Assembly (NCBI GenBank): GCA_023053575.1
Contig: JAKZAP010000018.1
Span: 17,636,202 to 17,700,201 of the forward strand
From: Branchinecta lynchi
Taxonomy: Eukaryota > Arthropoda > Branchiopoda > Anostraca > Branchinectidae
Reading direction: 5' to 3'
DNA: 64,000 nucleotides
Shown: positions 1 to 54,833 of the stretch, one piece after another
How the letters are laid out: the number at the start of each line of letters is the position of its first letter
Position numbering within the stretch: the stretch's first letter is position 1
Translations under genes and position numbers: made by a program
Notes under the pieces: generated by a model
What the model saw: only the letters and a program-made list of their open reading frames with translations
Databases searched by the model: none
What the model was told of the DNA's origin: nothing

Positions 1-1320
1 TGGGGAGTTTGAGGGGGGGGGGTCCGGAATTCCGGTGATTATGAGTTAAGATTCTTCCAATGTGCTAGGACGATGCAAGTTGGCTGGAATATTAGAGATT
101 TGACAAGATTGGCATAGAAATCGCCACTTTCCAAATCCGACTGTTCTTTAAAAACAAGACCAAAGGTTTCGATGGGGTCACACAAATTAAATATTTACAG
201 ACAATCGGGTCTCGTAGAGGTCCAGTGGTATTCATCTGAGAAGACCAAGCTCAAATATGGGTTCAGCATGTGAGTTTACCCCTATAGCCTGCGTCATGTC
301 TACTTCGACGAAAGTTCCTGCCTTACTTCTGCCAAATTCCCGGTTTCAGCCGGATTCCAGGCAAACTACTTGTCTTGCAAAAAATTGAAGTTCAAAAACA
401 GATTCAGCACATCTCCATACCCTTTGTCGACCCTCTAATCAACTTCAGATAAAACGTCAACTTTTAACAAATTTTCCGATTTCAGCAGGATTCGTGGCGA
501 ACTATGTGTCCAGGTATAAAATAATTTGTCATACACGAATTCAGCATGTCTTCTTACCCGTACATCGAACACCTAATGAAATTTATATATACTTTTACTT
601 TTAACAGATTTTCCGGTTATGGCCGGATTCCGGGCGATCTACTTGTCCGTCGACAAATAATTTTCATATTCGGATTCAGCATGTTTCACTATCCATAAAT
701 CGAACCTCTAGTCAACTTCAGATTAATCTTTTAGTTTTGACAAACTTTCCGGTTTTGGCCGGATTCCGGGCGATCTACTTGTCCGACGAGAAAACCATTT
801 TCATATTCGGATTAAGCATGTGTCCTTACCCCTAAAACGGATATCTAATCAACTTCAGAAAAAAACTTTTACTCTAAACAAACTTTCCGGTTTTAGTCGG
901 ATTCCGGCTGAACTACTTGTCTGGCGAGAAAATGGTTTTCATATTCGTGTTCAGCATGTCGTCTTACCTCGTAATCGACTATCTCGTTAGCTTTCAAAAA
1001 AGATTTTTTTTTTCACACCTTAATTTGATACCCCTCCCCCTCCCCTGAATATGCAGCTATCGTGCCCATCTACGAACTCGACCTTTCCCTTGACTCGAAG
1101 AGTCCTCACACCAAGTTTCATCAAAATATCTCATTCCCTTCGAGACTTATCGTGCTGACAGACGGACGGACGGACAGACGGACAACTTTTGCGATGTCAT
1201 AGGTATCCCTCCGCTTACGTTTTGGGATCCCGAAAACCATAATCATTTCTGCCTCCAAACAGAGCCCTTACCTACTACGTACAGTTGCAAGTGCCATATG
1301 AGCTTACAGCTCTTGTTTTT
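1..1320 (-). repeat. Satellite-bearing composite repeat, copy 1 (SatA monomers plus GTCC module)
   Basis: About five diverged tandem monomers of roughly 135 bp occupy 300-960. Each contains the core CCGGNNNNGGCCGGATTCCGG-like string (near 342, 475, 611, 745 and 885) followed by CTACTTGTC. They are followed by a GACGGACGGA simple-repeat module at 1158-1183, the conserved TATCCCTCCGCTTACGTTTT block ending in GGGATCCC near 1230, and a tail GTGCCATATGAGCTT near 1290. The same parts in the opposite orientation lie at 51048-52340 and 62795-63600. No coding content is supported. The element starts before or near the window edge. Confidence 0.75.
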
Positions 1321-1429
1321 TTTACGAAACATTACATGAAAGGATCATAACATAGATATCCCAGACACCCGTCATAAAGCATACCATAAATGCGGATACA
1401 TTTGTTAAATGTTATCAAACGTCTGACAG

Positions 1430-1674
1430 TGTGGTGGCGCTTACTTAACTAAAGTGAACCTTCCACGAGATACTGGCGAGTGTAGGGGCGCTGGTAGACA
1501 TATCAAAAGGGCTATCGTCCTGAACGGCAGCTGCAGCTGATCACTGCAACCTGCACCACAGCTGCCAGATGTCCAGCCGTCGCGCAACGAGAGGCACGAG
1601 CTGACGCGGACCTGCTTCCCTCAACGGTGTTATCGATCTTTGTCCAGTCAAGTTAGTGTAGCTTACGGGAAAGG
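1430..1674 (+). promoter_or_regulatory. Probable promoter / 5' UTR of ZMYND19
   Basis: This is a locally GC-richer stretch just before the first ZMYND19 coding exon. It carries paired CAGCTG E-boxes near 1530 and a TATCGAT motif near 1630, a sequence typical of arthropod housekeeping promoters. No TATA box is evident. A short upstream ATG frame (1569-1604, 11 codons) would lie in the leader if transcription starts upstream of it. The promoter role is inferred from position only. Confidence 0.35.
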
Positions 1675-45341
<43,667 letters not shown>

Positions 45342-45412
45342 TGGAATCTGATTATGAACAAAGACTCATTTGCTCACAGTGCTCTCTTCTCCTTAGATAT
45401 AAATGAATTGTA

Positions 45413-45570
45413 CGTTCTTCAGGGCCTACTAACCAATTAACGCAGTGACTCTTATTCGTTTTTGGAGTCACGTAGTTGAAATATTAAGTGACGTTCTGTA
45501 GGGTCTACTAACCAATTAACGCAGTGACTCTTATTCGTTTTTGGAGTCACGTAGTTGAAATATTAAGTGA
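45413..45570. repeat. 79-bp tandem duplication
   Basis: CTACTAACCAATTAACGCAG through GTAGTTGAAATATTAAGTGA occurs twice, with units starting at 45413 and 45492 and nearly identical. It may lie in the 3' UTR of ZMYND19. Confidence 0.85.
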
Positions 45571-45572
45571 GT

Positions 45573-46778
45573 ATAGGGTGTGTTCCAAGACCCTCAATAG
45601 TTTACAAAAGCTACCATCGCCGCTTCAATGCGCGCCCTGGCTACTACAGAAAAGCGAACGAACAGTCATCTCTCGTAACTTATTCCCTACCACGTTCCGT
45701 AGCTGCTAAACTAGCTGGAGGAGAATTTCAGAAAATGAAAACTCAAGGGACTTCAGTTTATTATTTGAGTAGCGCATAAGTAGCGAACCGACGACAATTT
45801 AATTTTACTACTTATAATGTTATCATTTAATAGGCGATTATCGATGAATCTTTTTTCTTCATCAGGCTCTGCCTAGATGCAAATCTAATGCAAGATGATT
45901 TCTGGTTCATTCTTTACTATTAAAGTACCCTGTATATATTCGTTTCCATGTTAAAAATATTTTGTTTAATATATATTATGTAGGACATTCTGGAATGTAT
46001 ACAAATTAAAGCTTTCTTGACTAACCAATCTTAACAAGGACACCTTGAATATTAAAATAATGCTAGTATTGATTCAAATTTGTTCGCCTTAAAAGTTACC
46101 ACCTATGTCGCAACCTCTACCGTTTTCAAGGTGAATTGACCATATTCCTGTTCAGCGCTTCCAAGGGGACTAGTTTCTGTTAATCCCCCCATGGCTCACC
46201 GTTAGCACTTGATCAGACATGGCAAAATAGATCCACAGGTTAGTGAGTGGAAAACCTGTCGTCTGTGTCCCAGGTAATGGAGGTTTTGCATATGTCTCAG
46301 CAGCAGAAAGTGAAAGTGACCCACTACCCTATGGATTTGACTTTTTACTATAGCTGCGTTTGTTGCACTCCGAGCTGTCTCTGGTGCTTTGTCACCAGTG
46401 TCCGGTTCTTCTCTTAAAACGCGTTCTTTTGGTTCACCGGTGAGTTGATGAAAACTGGCTAACTCCTCGCTGAAGCCGGGCTACCGAGCAGGTTCTGGTT
46501 AGTCCGCACCGGCGAGATAAAACCGGACAGTGGTTAGTTTAATAACGGGTTATAAGACTGGTGAGAAGTCACCGGTTGATGCAAAAACGGCTTATAAGAA
46601 AAACGGGAGACCACCGGTAAGAACTCCCGTGACAAAGAACGCAGCTTATGTCTACACAAGTGTTGTTATGAGGCAATGGAAGACTAACAGAAACTAGTCC
46701 ACTTGGAGCGCTGAACTTTAATAAGGCCAATTACTAACATCCCCATTACGAATAATAGAAGGCTGGAACACACCCATA
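45573..46778. mobile_element. 1.2-kb non-autonomous element, GGGTGTGTTCCA ends
   Basis: ATA at 45573-45575 and 46776-46778 flank ends GGGTGTGTTCCAAGACC and CTGGAACACACCC. The ends and 3-bp duplication relate it to the GAGCGTGTTCCACCC MITEs. Inside, a second inverted pair (TCAGCGCTTCCAAGGGGAC near 46153 and GTCCACTTGGAGCGCTGA near 46698) marks a nested element. No transposase frame was found. Confidence 0.6.
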
Positions 46779-47040
46779 GCCTATGTCTTACTCTGTCGTG
46801 TGGGCTAGTATTTAAAGTGCATTTGTCGAGTCCAGAGCTTTCACAGCCTAGGCCTAATGCTTCGCGATCATTCCACTTTCACGTGTTATTTAGTTTAAAA
46901 CTAGCTAGTTCCCTGCACTAAAAGTGCCAATAGGTTTCCTAGGTTGGAATTTTTTGAAGCCGAGGTATTAAAGGCTCTTGCTTTTAGCACTGCTTTTTTG
47001 AAATTAGTTTGATTCAAATTTCTATAATGTCCAATTTATT

Positions 47041-47630
47041 TTAATAAATAATAAGTAAGTAATTTATTTGTGACCCGCATTTGAAAAGCGGAGTATGTAA
47101 AATAAAATAAAAAGAGTTAAAATAAAACACAACAAATACAATATGCAATTTTTCATTCATCGGCCACAAAGAATGTAGAGTGTGCTGGCTGGACCTTGTT
47201 GTCCGTGATTTTTGGCAAAGCCGACGAAATTTCCAAAAGTGTGACGCTTGCATCTTTAACTTGGAAACGCTCCGTTAGCATGTGGCTGTGGTATAATTTT
47301 GGCAAATAGCGCAGGTGTTTCGCAAACTTAAAATAGCATCTTCTCATCTTCTGCAACTCCTTCTTCCCTAGAACATGTCCGACACCAGAGCGAAAAATGT
47401 GGCACGAAAAAGCAAAGAACTCAAACCTGAGGGAACAAATAGACAAAAGTAGAAATAGTTGAGGGTCAGTTGAGACTAGTTGACACAAAGAAAGTCTGAG
47501 ACCTTTTAGAACTCTGTAGCTCACTAGCCTGTTTTCAGTAACTTGACTTGGTATGGTAGCAAACAAAACGAGAGAGGTAGCTAGGCAATTAAGGTGTAAA
47601 AAAGGGAAAGAAGAAGACCTATTCAAATAA
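47041..47630 (-). pseudogene. Probable LINE ORF2 3' fragment
   Basis: Minus-strand frame 47626-47153 includes GKKELQKMRRCYFKFAKHLR and YLPKLYHSHMLTERF, then a stop and a tail GCGGGTCACAAATAAATTAC with short T/A repeats. The layout suits a non-LTR element C-terminus, but the protein match is weak. Confidence 0.35.
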
Positions 47631-47919
47631 AGGAGTTCATTGTGCTAAGAAGTTACTTCTGGAGATGTAATGATGAGGTTACGGAAAAAATTACGAATTG
47701 CCTGCCTTGTTTAGAAAGTCCACAGCACCATGGTACATACAGAGAAAATAGACATTCCTCTTAAGGTTTATTCTAGGATTTATATTTCTTCTTGATGAAC
47801 CATAACCCAGTATAAAGCTTTTCGATCTTCTGAAAATAAAGGTAGAGATAGAATGGTAGGGAATATTTATGCATTAGGATGTAGAATAAAATTGAAGACT
47901 CTACCCCGGCAGTGCATAT

Positions 47920-48303
47920 TCTCAAGAACAAATAATCAGATAGAACCTCCGTCTCCCTATCTCTGCACTATGACTATGCGGAGTCGAGTATTTACTTCCT
48001 CGTACCTTTTCCGCTGTGAACGAGCGGAGCTTAGTAGCTTCGCGCCGCATCACGTTTCCTTATGTCTACAATCAGCTATATCGCGGTGAAATCACCTTGA
48101 GTAACAGCGGCTCAGCGCGCGGAGTACGCGTCCAGCATTTTCTTTCTCTGTGATGAGCAACGCCGAAGACGGAAGTAGAGCAGACGGGTAAAAAGCTACA
48201 GTAAATACCTCTAGGTCCGTCCAGTTTTGTCGGGGTATTCATGGTCGCTGCGTGGTATCAAAGACAGGGGTTCTATCTGATTATTTGTTCTTGATATTCT
48301 AAC
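47920..48303. mobile_element. Inverted-repeat element (CAAGAACAAATAATCAG ends)
   Basis: TCAAGAACAAATAATCAGAT plus AGAACC at 47930 is the reverse complement of GGTTCTATCTGATTATTTG plus TTCTTGA at 48270. A stem of about 30 bp encloses GC-richer sequence. No duplication identified. Confidence 0.6.
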
Positions 48304-48499
48304 AACAATTTTCCTTTTGTAGTTTAGTATAAAGCAGAACCAAAGATTTATATTTCCTGTTAGTGTCGCCTGTAGCCGTTTGTATTTCCCAATTTTGCAC
48401 TCGTATAAAAAAATAAAATGGTTGATTTGCTGAAACGAACTAGGATTTATCAACAGCTCCATCAGATGCTGATTAAGCAAGAACACACAGATGGCATAA

Positions 48500-48721
48500 G
48501 TTGCGTTTTTGCAGATACCATGGTATCTGATACCACTGTCTAAAGTCGCTTTTGTAGATATCGTGGAATCTGGCCAGTCAAGGTGATATCTGATATTCAG
48601 ATACCACGGTCAGACCGTGGTAACTGATCGTGGTATCAGACACCACGATAACTCCAAAAATGACTAATTGCAGGTCCAGTTACCGCGGTAATAGATACCA
48701 TGGTATCTGCAAAAACGCAAC
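48500..48721. mobile_element. ATACCATGGTAT palindromic MITE, copy 3
   Basis: GTTGCGTTTTTGCAGATACC ... GCAAAAACGCAAC, with TA directly after the right end and TAA before the left. It is shorter than copy 2 (222 versus 375 bp). Confidence 0.75.
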
Positions 48722-48899
48722 TATATTAACTGGCTTGATGCATCAAAAGTTTGTGTGACTACTTTACCCAGTGGCAGGAGATGCTAGTGTGCAATAGCTA
48801 CCGATATGATGTGCACTCCGAATCACCAAAAGAAGTTTTTGACTGCAGCATGTCAATGCAAAAAAAAAAAATAGTAGTCAGCCTGCACTTTTAATTATT

Positions 48900-49056
48900 T
48901 TTTTGCCGTATTTGCTACTGGGATTAATCTTGTCTCTACTGAGATAACATTATCTCTAATTCGAATTAGTTTTATCCCGGTAGAGATAAAATTAATCCCA
49001 GTAGCAAATACTGCAGTTAACTTTAATCCTTACTCGGAGAAACTTTTTACAGTGTA
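48900..49056. mobile_element. TA-flanked MITE (CACTGTAAAA family), copy 2
   Basis: The family interior GCTACTGGGATTAATCTTG and ATCCCAGTAGCAAATACTGC is present, and the right end TTTTTACAGTG is followed by TA. The left end is lost. Confidence 0.65.
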
Positions 49057-49264
49057 TACGGACGGAATGCGGATCAACTGAATCTAATTCGAACCAAGCC
49101 GGTCAAGCACAGACCACTAGTTTTTTTAGACCAAGTCAGAAGACCAAGTCCCTTTATTGCAACATTTGCAACATATATTCTGCATATACTAATGTCTGAT
49201 AATCTAATTAGAGCTCAAACGAAAAAGAACAAATCTCTCAGATCTAGTTTTGATCTAGTTTTGA

Positions 49265-49865
49265 TCTGCGTTTCTCGCAACATTACAACCTTACCATGAA
49301 AAAGTGTAATAGAATCCTTGGTGTAATACAAAGAAACTTTACTTTTAAGCAGGATGGTTTGTTCTCACTTCTTTTCAAGTCGATGGTTCGCCCGATCATT
49401 GAATATGGTCACACCACAGTGCAGCCATATTACAATTGTGACATTGAGGCTTATGAAAAAATCCAACGAAGAGCTACGAAGTTCGTACCAGATCTGCGCG
49501 ATCTCCCCTACCAAGTTGTGCCTTCCCTCCATTGCATACAGATTTTTTAGAGGAGACCTGATTGAAACATTCAAATTAATCAATGGAAGTTATGACAATT
49601 TTGAAGTGACTGATTTAGTAAGACTCAGCATTAACCGTCATCATCGGGGGCACGCGTACAAGCTTACAAAGTCGAGATTCCACAAGGACGTTTTTAAGTG
49701 GGGTTTTGGCAACAGAATTGTTGATCCTTGGAACAGCCTTACCGAAGATGCGGTTAATGCTGAATCGATCAATAGTTTTAAGTGCATTGTTGATGAGATT
49801 TTTAACTCTGATCAGTTCGACTACTCAAAATTTCTTAGAGTTATTTAGAGGCGAAAGCCTTTTCT
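49265..49865 (+). pseudogene. CR1/L2-like LINE reverse transcriptase C-terminal fragment
   Basis: Frame 49296-49550 reads MKKCNRILGVIQRNFTF, then LFKSMVRPIIEYG and YEKIQRRATKFVP, the classic LINE thumb-region blocks. A frame change near 49540 leads to RGDLIETFKLINGSY, RHHRGHAYKL and GNRIVDPWNSLTEDAVNAES to a stop near 49848. It is 5' truncated with one frameshift, and the 3' tail TAGAGGCGAAAGCC is shared with 43772. Confidence 0.75.
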
Positions 49866-49877
49866 CTTGCTTTGTAT

Positions 49878-50275
49878 TATTAGTGTTGGGCGACATTCGA
49901 TTTTGATAACGGTATATCGGTATATCGGACCAAATATCGTTATCGAGTATCGAAACGTAACTATCGATATCAAAAACGATATTTGTTCATTTATAATTAT
50001 TCTTAGCGATCCAACATAAGTTATACTTATATATCCGAAACTGGAGCAATAAATTCTTCGTAATTCAGTTTTTCTTTATTCGAAATTTGAGTTGATGAAG
50101 TATGCTTTTTATAGCACTTGCCTCCCGGCCAAGAGCCATATACCGATCACTTTTTTGCAAGGATTTTGCTCTTAAATTTTGGTGAAACGAGACGTGTAGT
50201 ACAGCGAAACATGGTCCCAAAATAGCGATATCGATCATCGAATATCGAAAATTTCAAATATCGCCCAACACTACT
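49878..50275. mobile_element. MITE, TAGTGTTGGGCGA family
   Basis: Ends TAGTGTTGGGCGACATTCG and ATATCGCCCAACACTA are inverted; sub-terminal sequence is a run of ATCGATAT words. Related to 38270-38960. Flanks do not show an 8-bp repeat. Confidence 0.7.
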
Positions 50276-50702
50276 CAGATCTCTTTTAAAAAATAATGTG
50301 TTACGGCAGAGAACCCAGGTATGGATCTTGTGTGAATTTACAACCGCTTTGACGTTAAAAAGTGGCGAGTGCCATTCATTTTCCGTCAAATCTGCCATCT
50401 GTGGATATTTTCGAAGAAGTTCTGAGATAAACAGCGAGAGGATCCTAAAGTCAGATGACTCAAGACGTAGCAACTCACAAATGCGCAGAAATTACAAAAG
50501 TAGAACTAAGAGCCGTCAGAGCCCTAGTTGAAGTAATTGATCAAACCGAAAAGAAGAGAGTCGTAAGGCCCTTGTTGGCAGGGACGACTTTAATCCCATG
50601 GATTGGATTGGATAGAGGTGGGTCAGCTGGATTAGAGATGCATCTCAATCGTCTAACCTAATATCGTCTGCATTAGAAAACCGATCCCAAATCTGAACTG
50701 GA

Positions 50703-52713
50703 GCTCTAACCAGTCTAGTACACTAACCCCATTTCAGGCCCGGTGCTCAAATATCTAGCACCATGCCTGGGTGCTAGACGTTCAAGCACTGTACCTTGGA
50801 TTTCATGTATGGTGCATGGATTTCAGTATACAGTGCATATATCAAAAACACAGTTTCTGTCATAACAACTGAGCACCAGCTCGGACAGGGCTGAAATTAC
50901 TACCACGAACTAGAGAAATCAAAGACAATCCTTTATATATTTTTCACAACAAAAACAAAAGGACTCGGCTGATGACATGTGAAAAACCTCATTTCCTTTT
51001 CTACATAGTCAAGGGTTTTGCATGCAAAGTGTCCTGTGCCTCAGCTTTTTGGGATCCCAAAACGTAAGTGGAGGGATACCTATGACATCGCAAAAGTTGT
51101 CCGTCTGTCCGTCCGTCCGTCCGTCCGTCTGTCCGTCCGTCTGTAAGCACGATAACTCTCGAAGGGAATGAGATATTTTGATGAAACTTGGTGTGAGGGT
51201 TCGTTGGGTCGACCAGTCAAGTTCGTAGATGGGCTATGTAGCTCTACATTTAGGGGTGGGGGAGGGGATTCAAATTAAGGAACAAACAAAATGTTTTGAA
51301 ACAGCTAATGTGATAGTCGATTATGGGGTAAGAAGACATGCTGAACACGATGGTGAAAACCATTTTGTCATCGGACAAGTAGTTCGCCCGGAATCCGGCC
51401 AAAACCGGAAAGTTTGTTGAAAGTAAAAGTTTTATTTGAAGTTGATTAGATGTTCGATTTAGGGGTAGGAAGACATGATGAAGACGATGGTGAAAATTAT
51501 TTTCTCGACGGACAAGTATTTCGCCCGGAATCCGGCCCAAACCGGAAAGTTTGTTGAAAGTAAAAGTTTTATTTGAAATTGATTAGATGTTCGATTTAGA
51601 GGTAGGAAGACATGCTGAAGACGATGGTGAAAACTATTTTCTCGACGGACAAGTATTTCGCCCGGAATCCGGCCCAAACCGGAAAGTTTGTTGAAAGTAA
51701 AAGTTTTATTTGGAGTTGATTAGATGTTCGATTTAGGGCAAGAAGACATGCTGAACACTTATGTGAAAACAAGTTTCTACCCGGACATGTATAGTTCGTC
51801 CGGAATCCGGCCAAAACCGGAAAACTGTTGGAAGTCAAAGTTTTATTTCTAGTTGATTAGATAAGCGATTTAGGGGTAAGAAGAGATGCTGAGTCCCTGT
51901 ATGACAATCATATTTTACCCGGACATATAGTTCGACCGGAATCCGGCTGGAATCGGAAAATTTGTTATAAGCTAAATTTCTGTTTGAAGTTGATTAGATG
52001 TTCATTACTGGGGAAAGAAGATACCCTGATTTCGTGTTTGAGCTTTCTTTTTTCGCCGGACAAGTAGTTCTGGAGTTCGGCCGGAACCGGGAAATTAGCA
52101 GAAGTGGCAGGAAGTTTTCGTCAAAACAGATATGATAGGGGTAAACACACATGCTGAATCCAAATCTGAACTTGGTTTTCTCAGTTGATTAGCTATTTTG
52201 CCTTAATCTGTTTCTGAATTTTAATTGTAAAAATGTTCAAGGAGTCTGGCGAAGACTGGATCTGGCTAAGACAAGACCCTGTTGTCTGGATCAGATATTG
52301 AATTTTTGGGATCCCATCGAAACCTTTGGTCTTGTTCTACCTAGCAGCCAACCAGAATATTGCAGAATATTGGCTCTCAGGGAATAGATAGGGAAAATAC
52401 ATGGAAAATAGATAGGGTGCTGTTAGGTTTTTCATCTCCATCATCATTAGAGCCCTTTTGTTTTTGTTGTGAAAAATAAATAAAGGATTGTCTTTGATTT
52501 CTCTAATTCATAGTAGTAATTTCAGCCCTGTTCGAGCTGGTGCTCAGTTGTGATGACAGAAACTTTGTTTTTTCTGTATGCACTGTAAACTGAAATCCAT
52601 GCACCATACATGAAATCCAAGGTACAGTGCTTGAACGTCTAGCACCCAGGCATGGTGCTAGATGTTTGAGCACCGTGCCTGAAATGGGGTTAGTGTACTA
52701 GACTGGCTCTAAC
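50703..52713. mobile_element. hAT-like element with long TIRs and an internal satellite
   Basis: GCTCTAAC at 50703-50710 is exactly repeated at 52706-52713. The 1995-bp element has inverted arms of about 260 bp (50711 to about 50965; about 52440 to 52705) beginning CAGTCTAGTACACTAACC. Arms contain GTGCTCAAATATCTAGCACC and CAAAGACAATCCTTTAT. Between them lies the SatA carrier: GGGATCCCAAAACGTAAGTG, a GTCC run, then six or seven monomers up to GGGATCCCATCGAAACC. No protein-coding frame is credible. The 8-bp duplication and CAG terminus point to hAT-type mobilisation. Confidence 0.85.
51048..52340 (+). repeat. SatA array, 137-bp monomers
   Basis: ACCGGAAAGTTTGTTGAAAG starts at 51404, 51541 and 51678, a period of 137 bp. 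Older monomers continue to about 52130. Each has CGGAATCCGGCC, TTGATTAGATGTTCGATT and GGACAAGTA. The three central monomers are the most alike, suggesting recent local expansion. Minus-strand open frames through the array are repeat by-products. Confidence 0.85.
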
Positions 52714-53079
52714 CAATGCTCACAATAAAAGAAGGAAGAATAGCTTTTGATTTTATTTCATCCCTGTTACAATACTACTCTACAGTACACTATACAGTAG
52801 CATACTGCAGATCACGGAGGATGCTTTAATAGTGAATAAATAGACACACCAAAAAAACTTTACCAGTTTGGTGAGTCTCTCACAGTCTCTCATTGTTTTT
52901 GGCCGGGTTTCAGAATAAAAGTAGAAATGAAAACCCTGTCCCTTGTTACCATTTCTATCAGTTTCATTATCCTGATCCTGGAAATCCCAGCATTTATCGA
53001 AGTTGATTAAACCAAGAGTAAATAAGGGTAAAATAATAAAATATTTATTCTTGATTAAACGTTGGTCGCTTCTAGTGTT

Positions 53080-53490
53080 GATCTAGAGGTAAGACCCTAT
53101 AAGTAGCCCATATTTAAACTGTATGTTCCCGCCGACAAGTAAGATTGACAAGTAGGACAAGTAGACTGATTGGAATCTGGCAAAAATGGAAATTTGGTAT
53201 AGCCTACGCATATTCTGAAGTCGATCAGGACATACTTGTAGAAGCAAAAATACGAACTAATCCATTTGTGAACCTTAATTTTCTCGTTGGATAAATTAGT
53301 TCACCCGGTTTATGTCTGGGAACAGAAATTTGATAGAAGTAATAATTTCAGGTAGGAGCACCAGTAAGGGGTTAAGAATACATTTGCATCCTAATATGAG
53401 CTTTATTTTCTCACCAGGCAAGTAGTTTGACTGTAGTCCATCCCAACCCGGAAATTTCTAAGAAGTAAAATAACATTCCGGTCTCAATAA
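53080..53490 (+). repeat. Degenerate SatA-related monomers
   Basis: GGACAAGTAGACTGATTGG, ATCTGGCAAAAATGG and TCACCCGG ... AACAGAAATTTGATAGAAGT follow the monomer order with heavy divergence. Confidence 0.45.
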
Positions 53491-53837
53491 AAATCGGTTG
53501 GAGGAGGTCAGTGTATCCGACAAAGACCCGATGAATCACAAATACTAGTTTGCGTTTTTCAAGGTTTTGTTTCGTCGTTAGCGCAGCCGGTTGCTTAATT
53601 TCCGTTTTTAAACGCCGTCGAAGTTCACCGTTTGCTTAATTAAGTGTTTTTACGATTCTTGCCCGGTTGACGTTTCTTCGACGATTCAAGTAAACTTCGA
53701 ACTTGCTAGCTCACGGAGTTCGACGGTCAGAGTATGAAGGACGAAGAAACTGTGTCCGGCGACCAACAACGATAATTAAACAAAGACCTTTGAGGTTGAA
53801 GGCAACTTCAAACTTCGATCAAAACACAGGCACAGTA

Positions 53838-53990
53838 GCATCGGTATTTGCGGTCATGGACGAAGTCAGGCACAGTAGCATCGGTATTTGCAGTCATGGA
53901 CGAAGTCAGGCACAGTAGCATCGGTATTTACAGTCATGGACGAAGTCATCAGTCACAGTAGCATCGGTATTTGCAGTCATGGACGAAGTG
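53838..53990. repeat. 40-bp tandem repeat, four units
   Basis: GCACAGTAGCATCGGTATTT followed by GCAGTCATGGACGAAGTCA recurs four times with one or two changes per unit. The minus-strand frame below runs into it. Confidence 0.9.
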
Positions 53991-54289
53991 GACATGGAGT
54001 TTGGCTTCTTGGCACGAACTGCCACCTTGGCAGCGGCACGTAGACACTCCAAAGAATCCGACATGGCCTGGTCCATGCCGAGCATTCTCCATCCTTGCTC
54101 GAATTGCGTCATCAACCTCTCCTTCATTTCGGAAGAAACGGATATGATGGCACATCGATCGGCCGCAATCGCTCTTTTTAAGGAGAGGTAATATGGCAAG
54201 GATGTTTGGTACCAGATCGTCATCTTTGCCTTTTTCGAAACGCCTTCGGCGTCGGTGTTTCCTCCATCCGGTCGATGGACTTGTCCCAT
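53906..54289 (-). CDS. Unassigned minus-strand frame (127 codons)
   Basis: From an ATG at 54289 the frame includes KMTIWYQTSLPYYLSLKRA, then SSEMKERLMTQFEQGWRMLG and DSLECLRAAAKVAVRAKK, before entering the 40-bp tandem repeat. The helical, Ala/Arg/Glu-rich middle looks more protein-like than most chance frames here. No family is recognised, and the upstream part also reads plausibly in another frame (EQWDKSIDRMEETP), so it may be a frameshifted retroelement gag or exon remnant. Confidence 0.25.
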   Translation of the reverse strand: MGQVHRPDGGNTDAEGVSKKAKMTIWYQTSLPYYLSLKRAIAADRCAIISVSSEMKERLMTQFEQGWRMLGMDQAMSDSLECLRAAAKVAVRAKKPNSMSTSSMTANTDATVTDDFVHDCKYRCYCA

Positions 54290-54489
54290 TGTTCTAGGGC
54301 ATTCATTCCAGAATCACTTTTTATTGTCGCCTTGGGATGGATAGTCCTGTCGGAACTTAGTCAAAACATAACGTTTTCAAATGAGCCTGATTGATTGATA
54401 TACTTTTAGCTGGGAAGTATGACTAAAAGCTAAGGGTTTGACAAAGATTGAACATTTGCAAGACCTGTTTATTTGCATTAAAAAGACCG

Positions 54490-54535
54490 ACAATTATTCC
54501 CCCTTGGGATCCCATTGAAACCTTTGGTCTTATTA
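54490..54535 (+). repeat. SatA carrier end fragment
   Basis: TTGGGATCCCATTGAAACCT and TTGGTCTTATTACT match the distal end of the SatA carrier (compare 52313-52340). Confidence 0.55.
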
Positions 54536-54538
54536 CTA

Positions 54539-54833
54539 TTTGAGCGTGTTCCACCCTTCAAGTAACTATTAGTTACTATTTCCGTTCCAACCTCACAAAA
54601 AGTTACTACGCTGACCGTTCCAGCCTTCTCGAAATAGTAACTATTTGCTTACCACGCTCGGGAGCATAGTAAGCGTAGTAACTACGAATGTCTGTAACGT
54701 GATTGGTCGGATTCGCCCGTGGCATGATATTCTGCTGGAAAATAGAAAAATCGTCCCAGCCATGACGGCAAAAAGCCAGAATTCGTGATGTCATGCGTAG
54801 TAACTACGGTAAGTAGGATGGAACACGTTCTTT
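54539..54833. mobile_element. MITE, GAGCGTGTTCCACCC family, copy 2
   Basis: TTT at 54539-54541 and 54831-54833 flank GAGCGTGTTCCACCCTTC ... GGATGGAACACGTTC (289 bp). The interior is closely similar to 43429-43724. Confidence 0.75.

Noticed and set aside
51250..51838. Minus-strand frames encoding repeated peptides (FPV-AGFRA-YLS blocks), also at 63027-63419
   Set aside because: They follow the DNA repeat unit, shift frame between monomers and lack a start context; they are by-products of the satellite.
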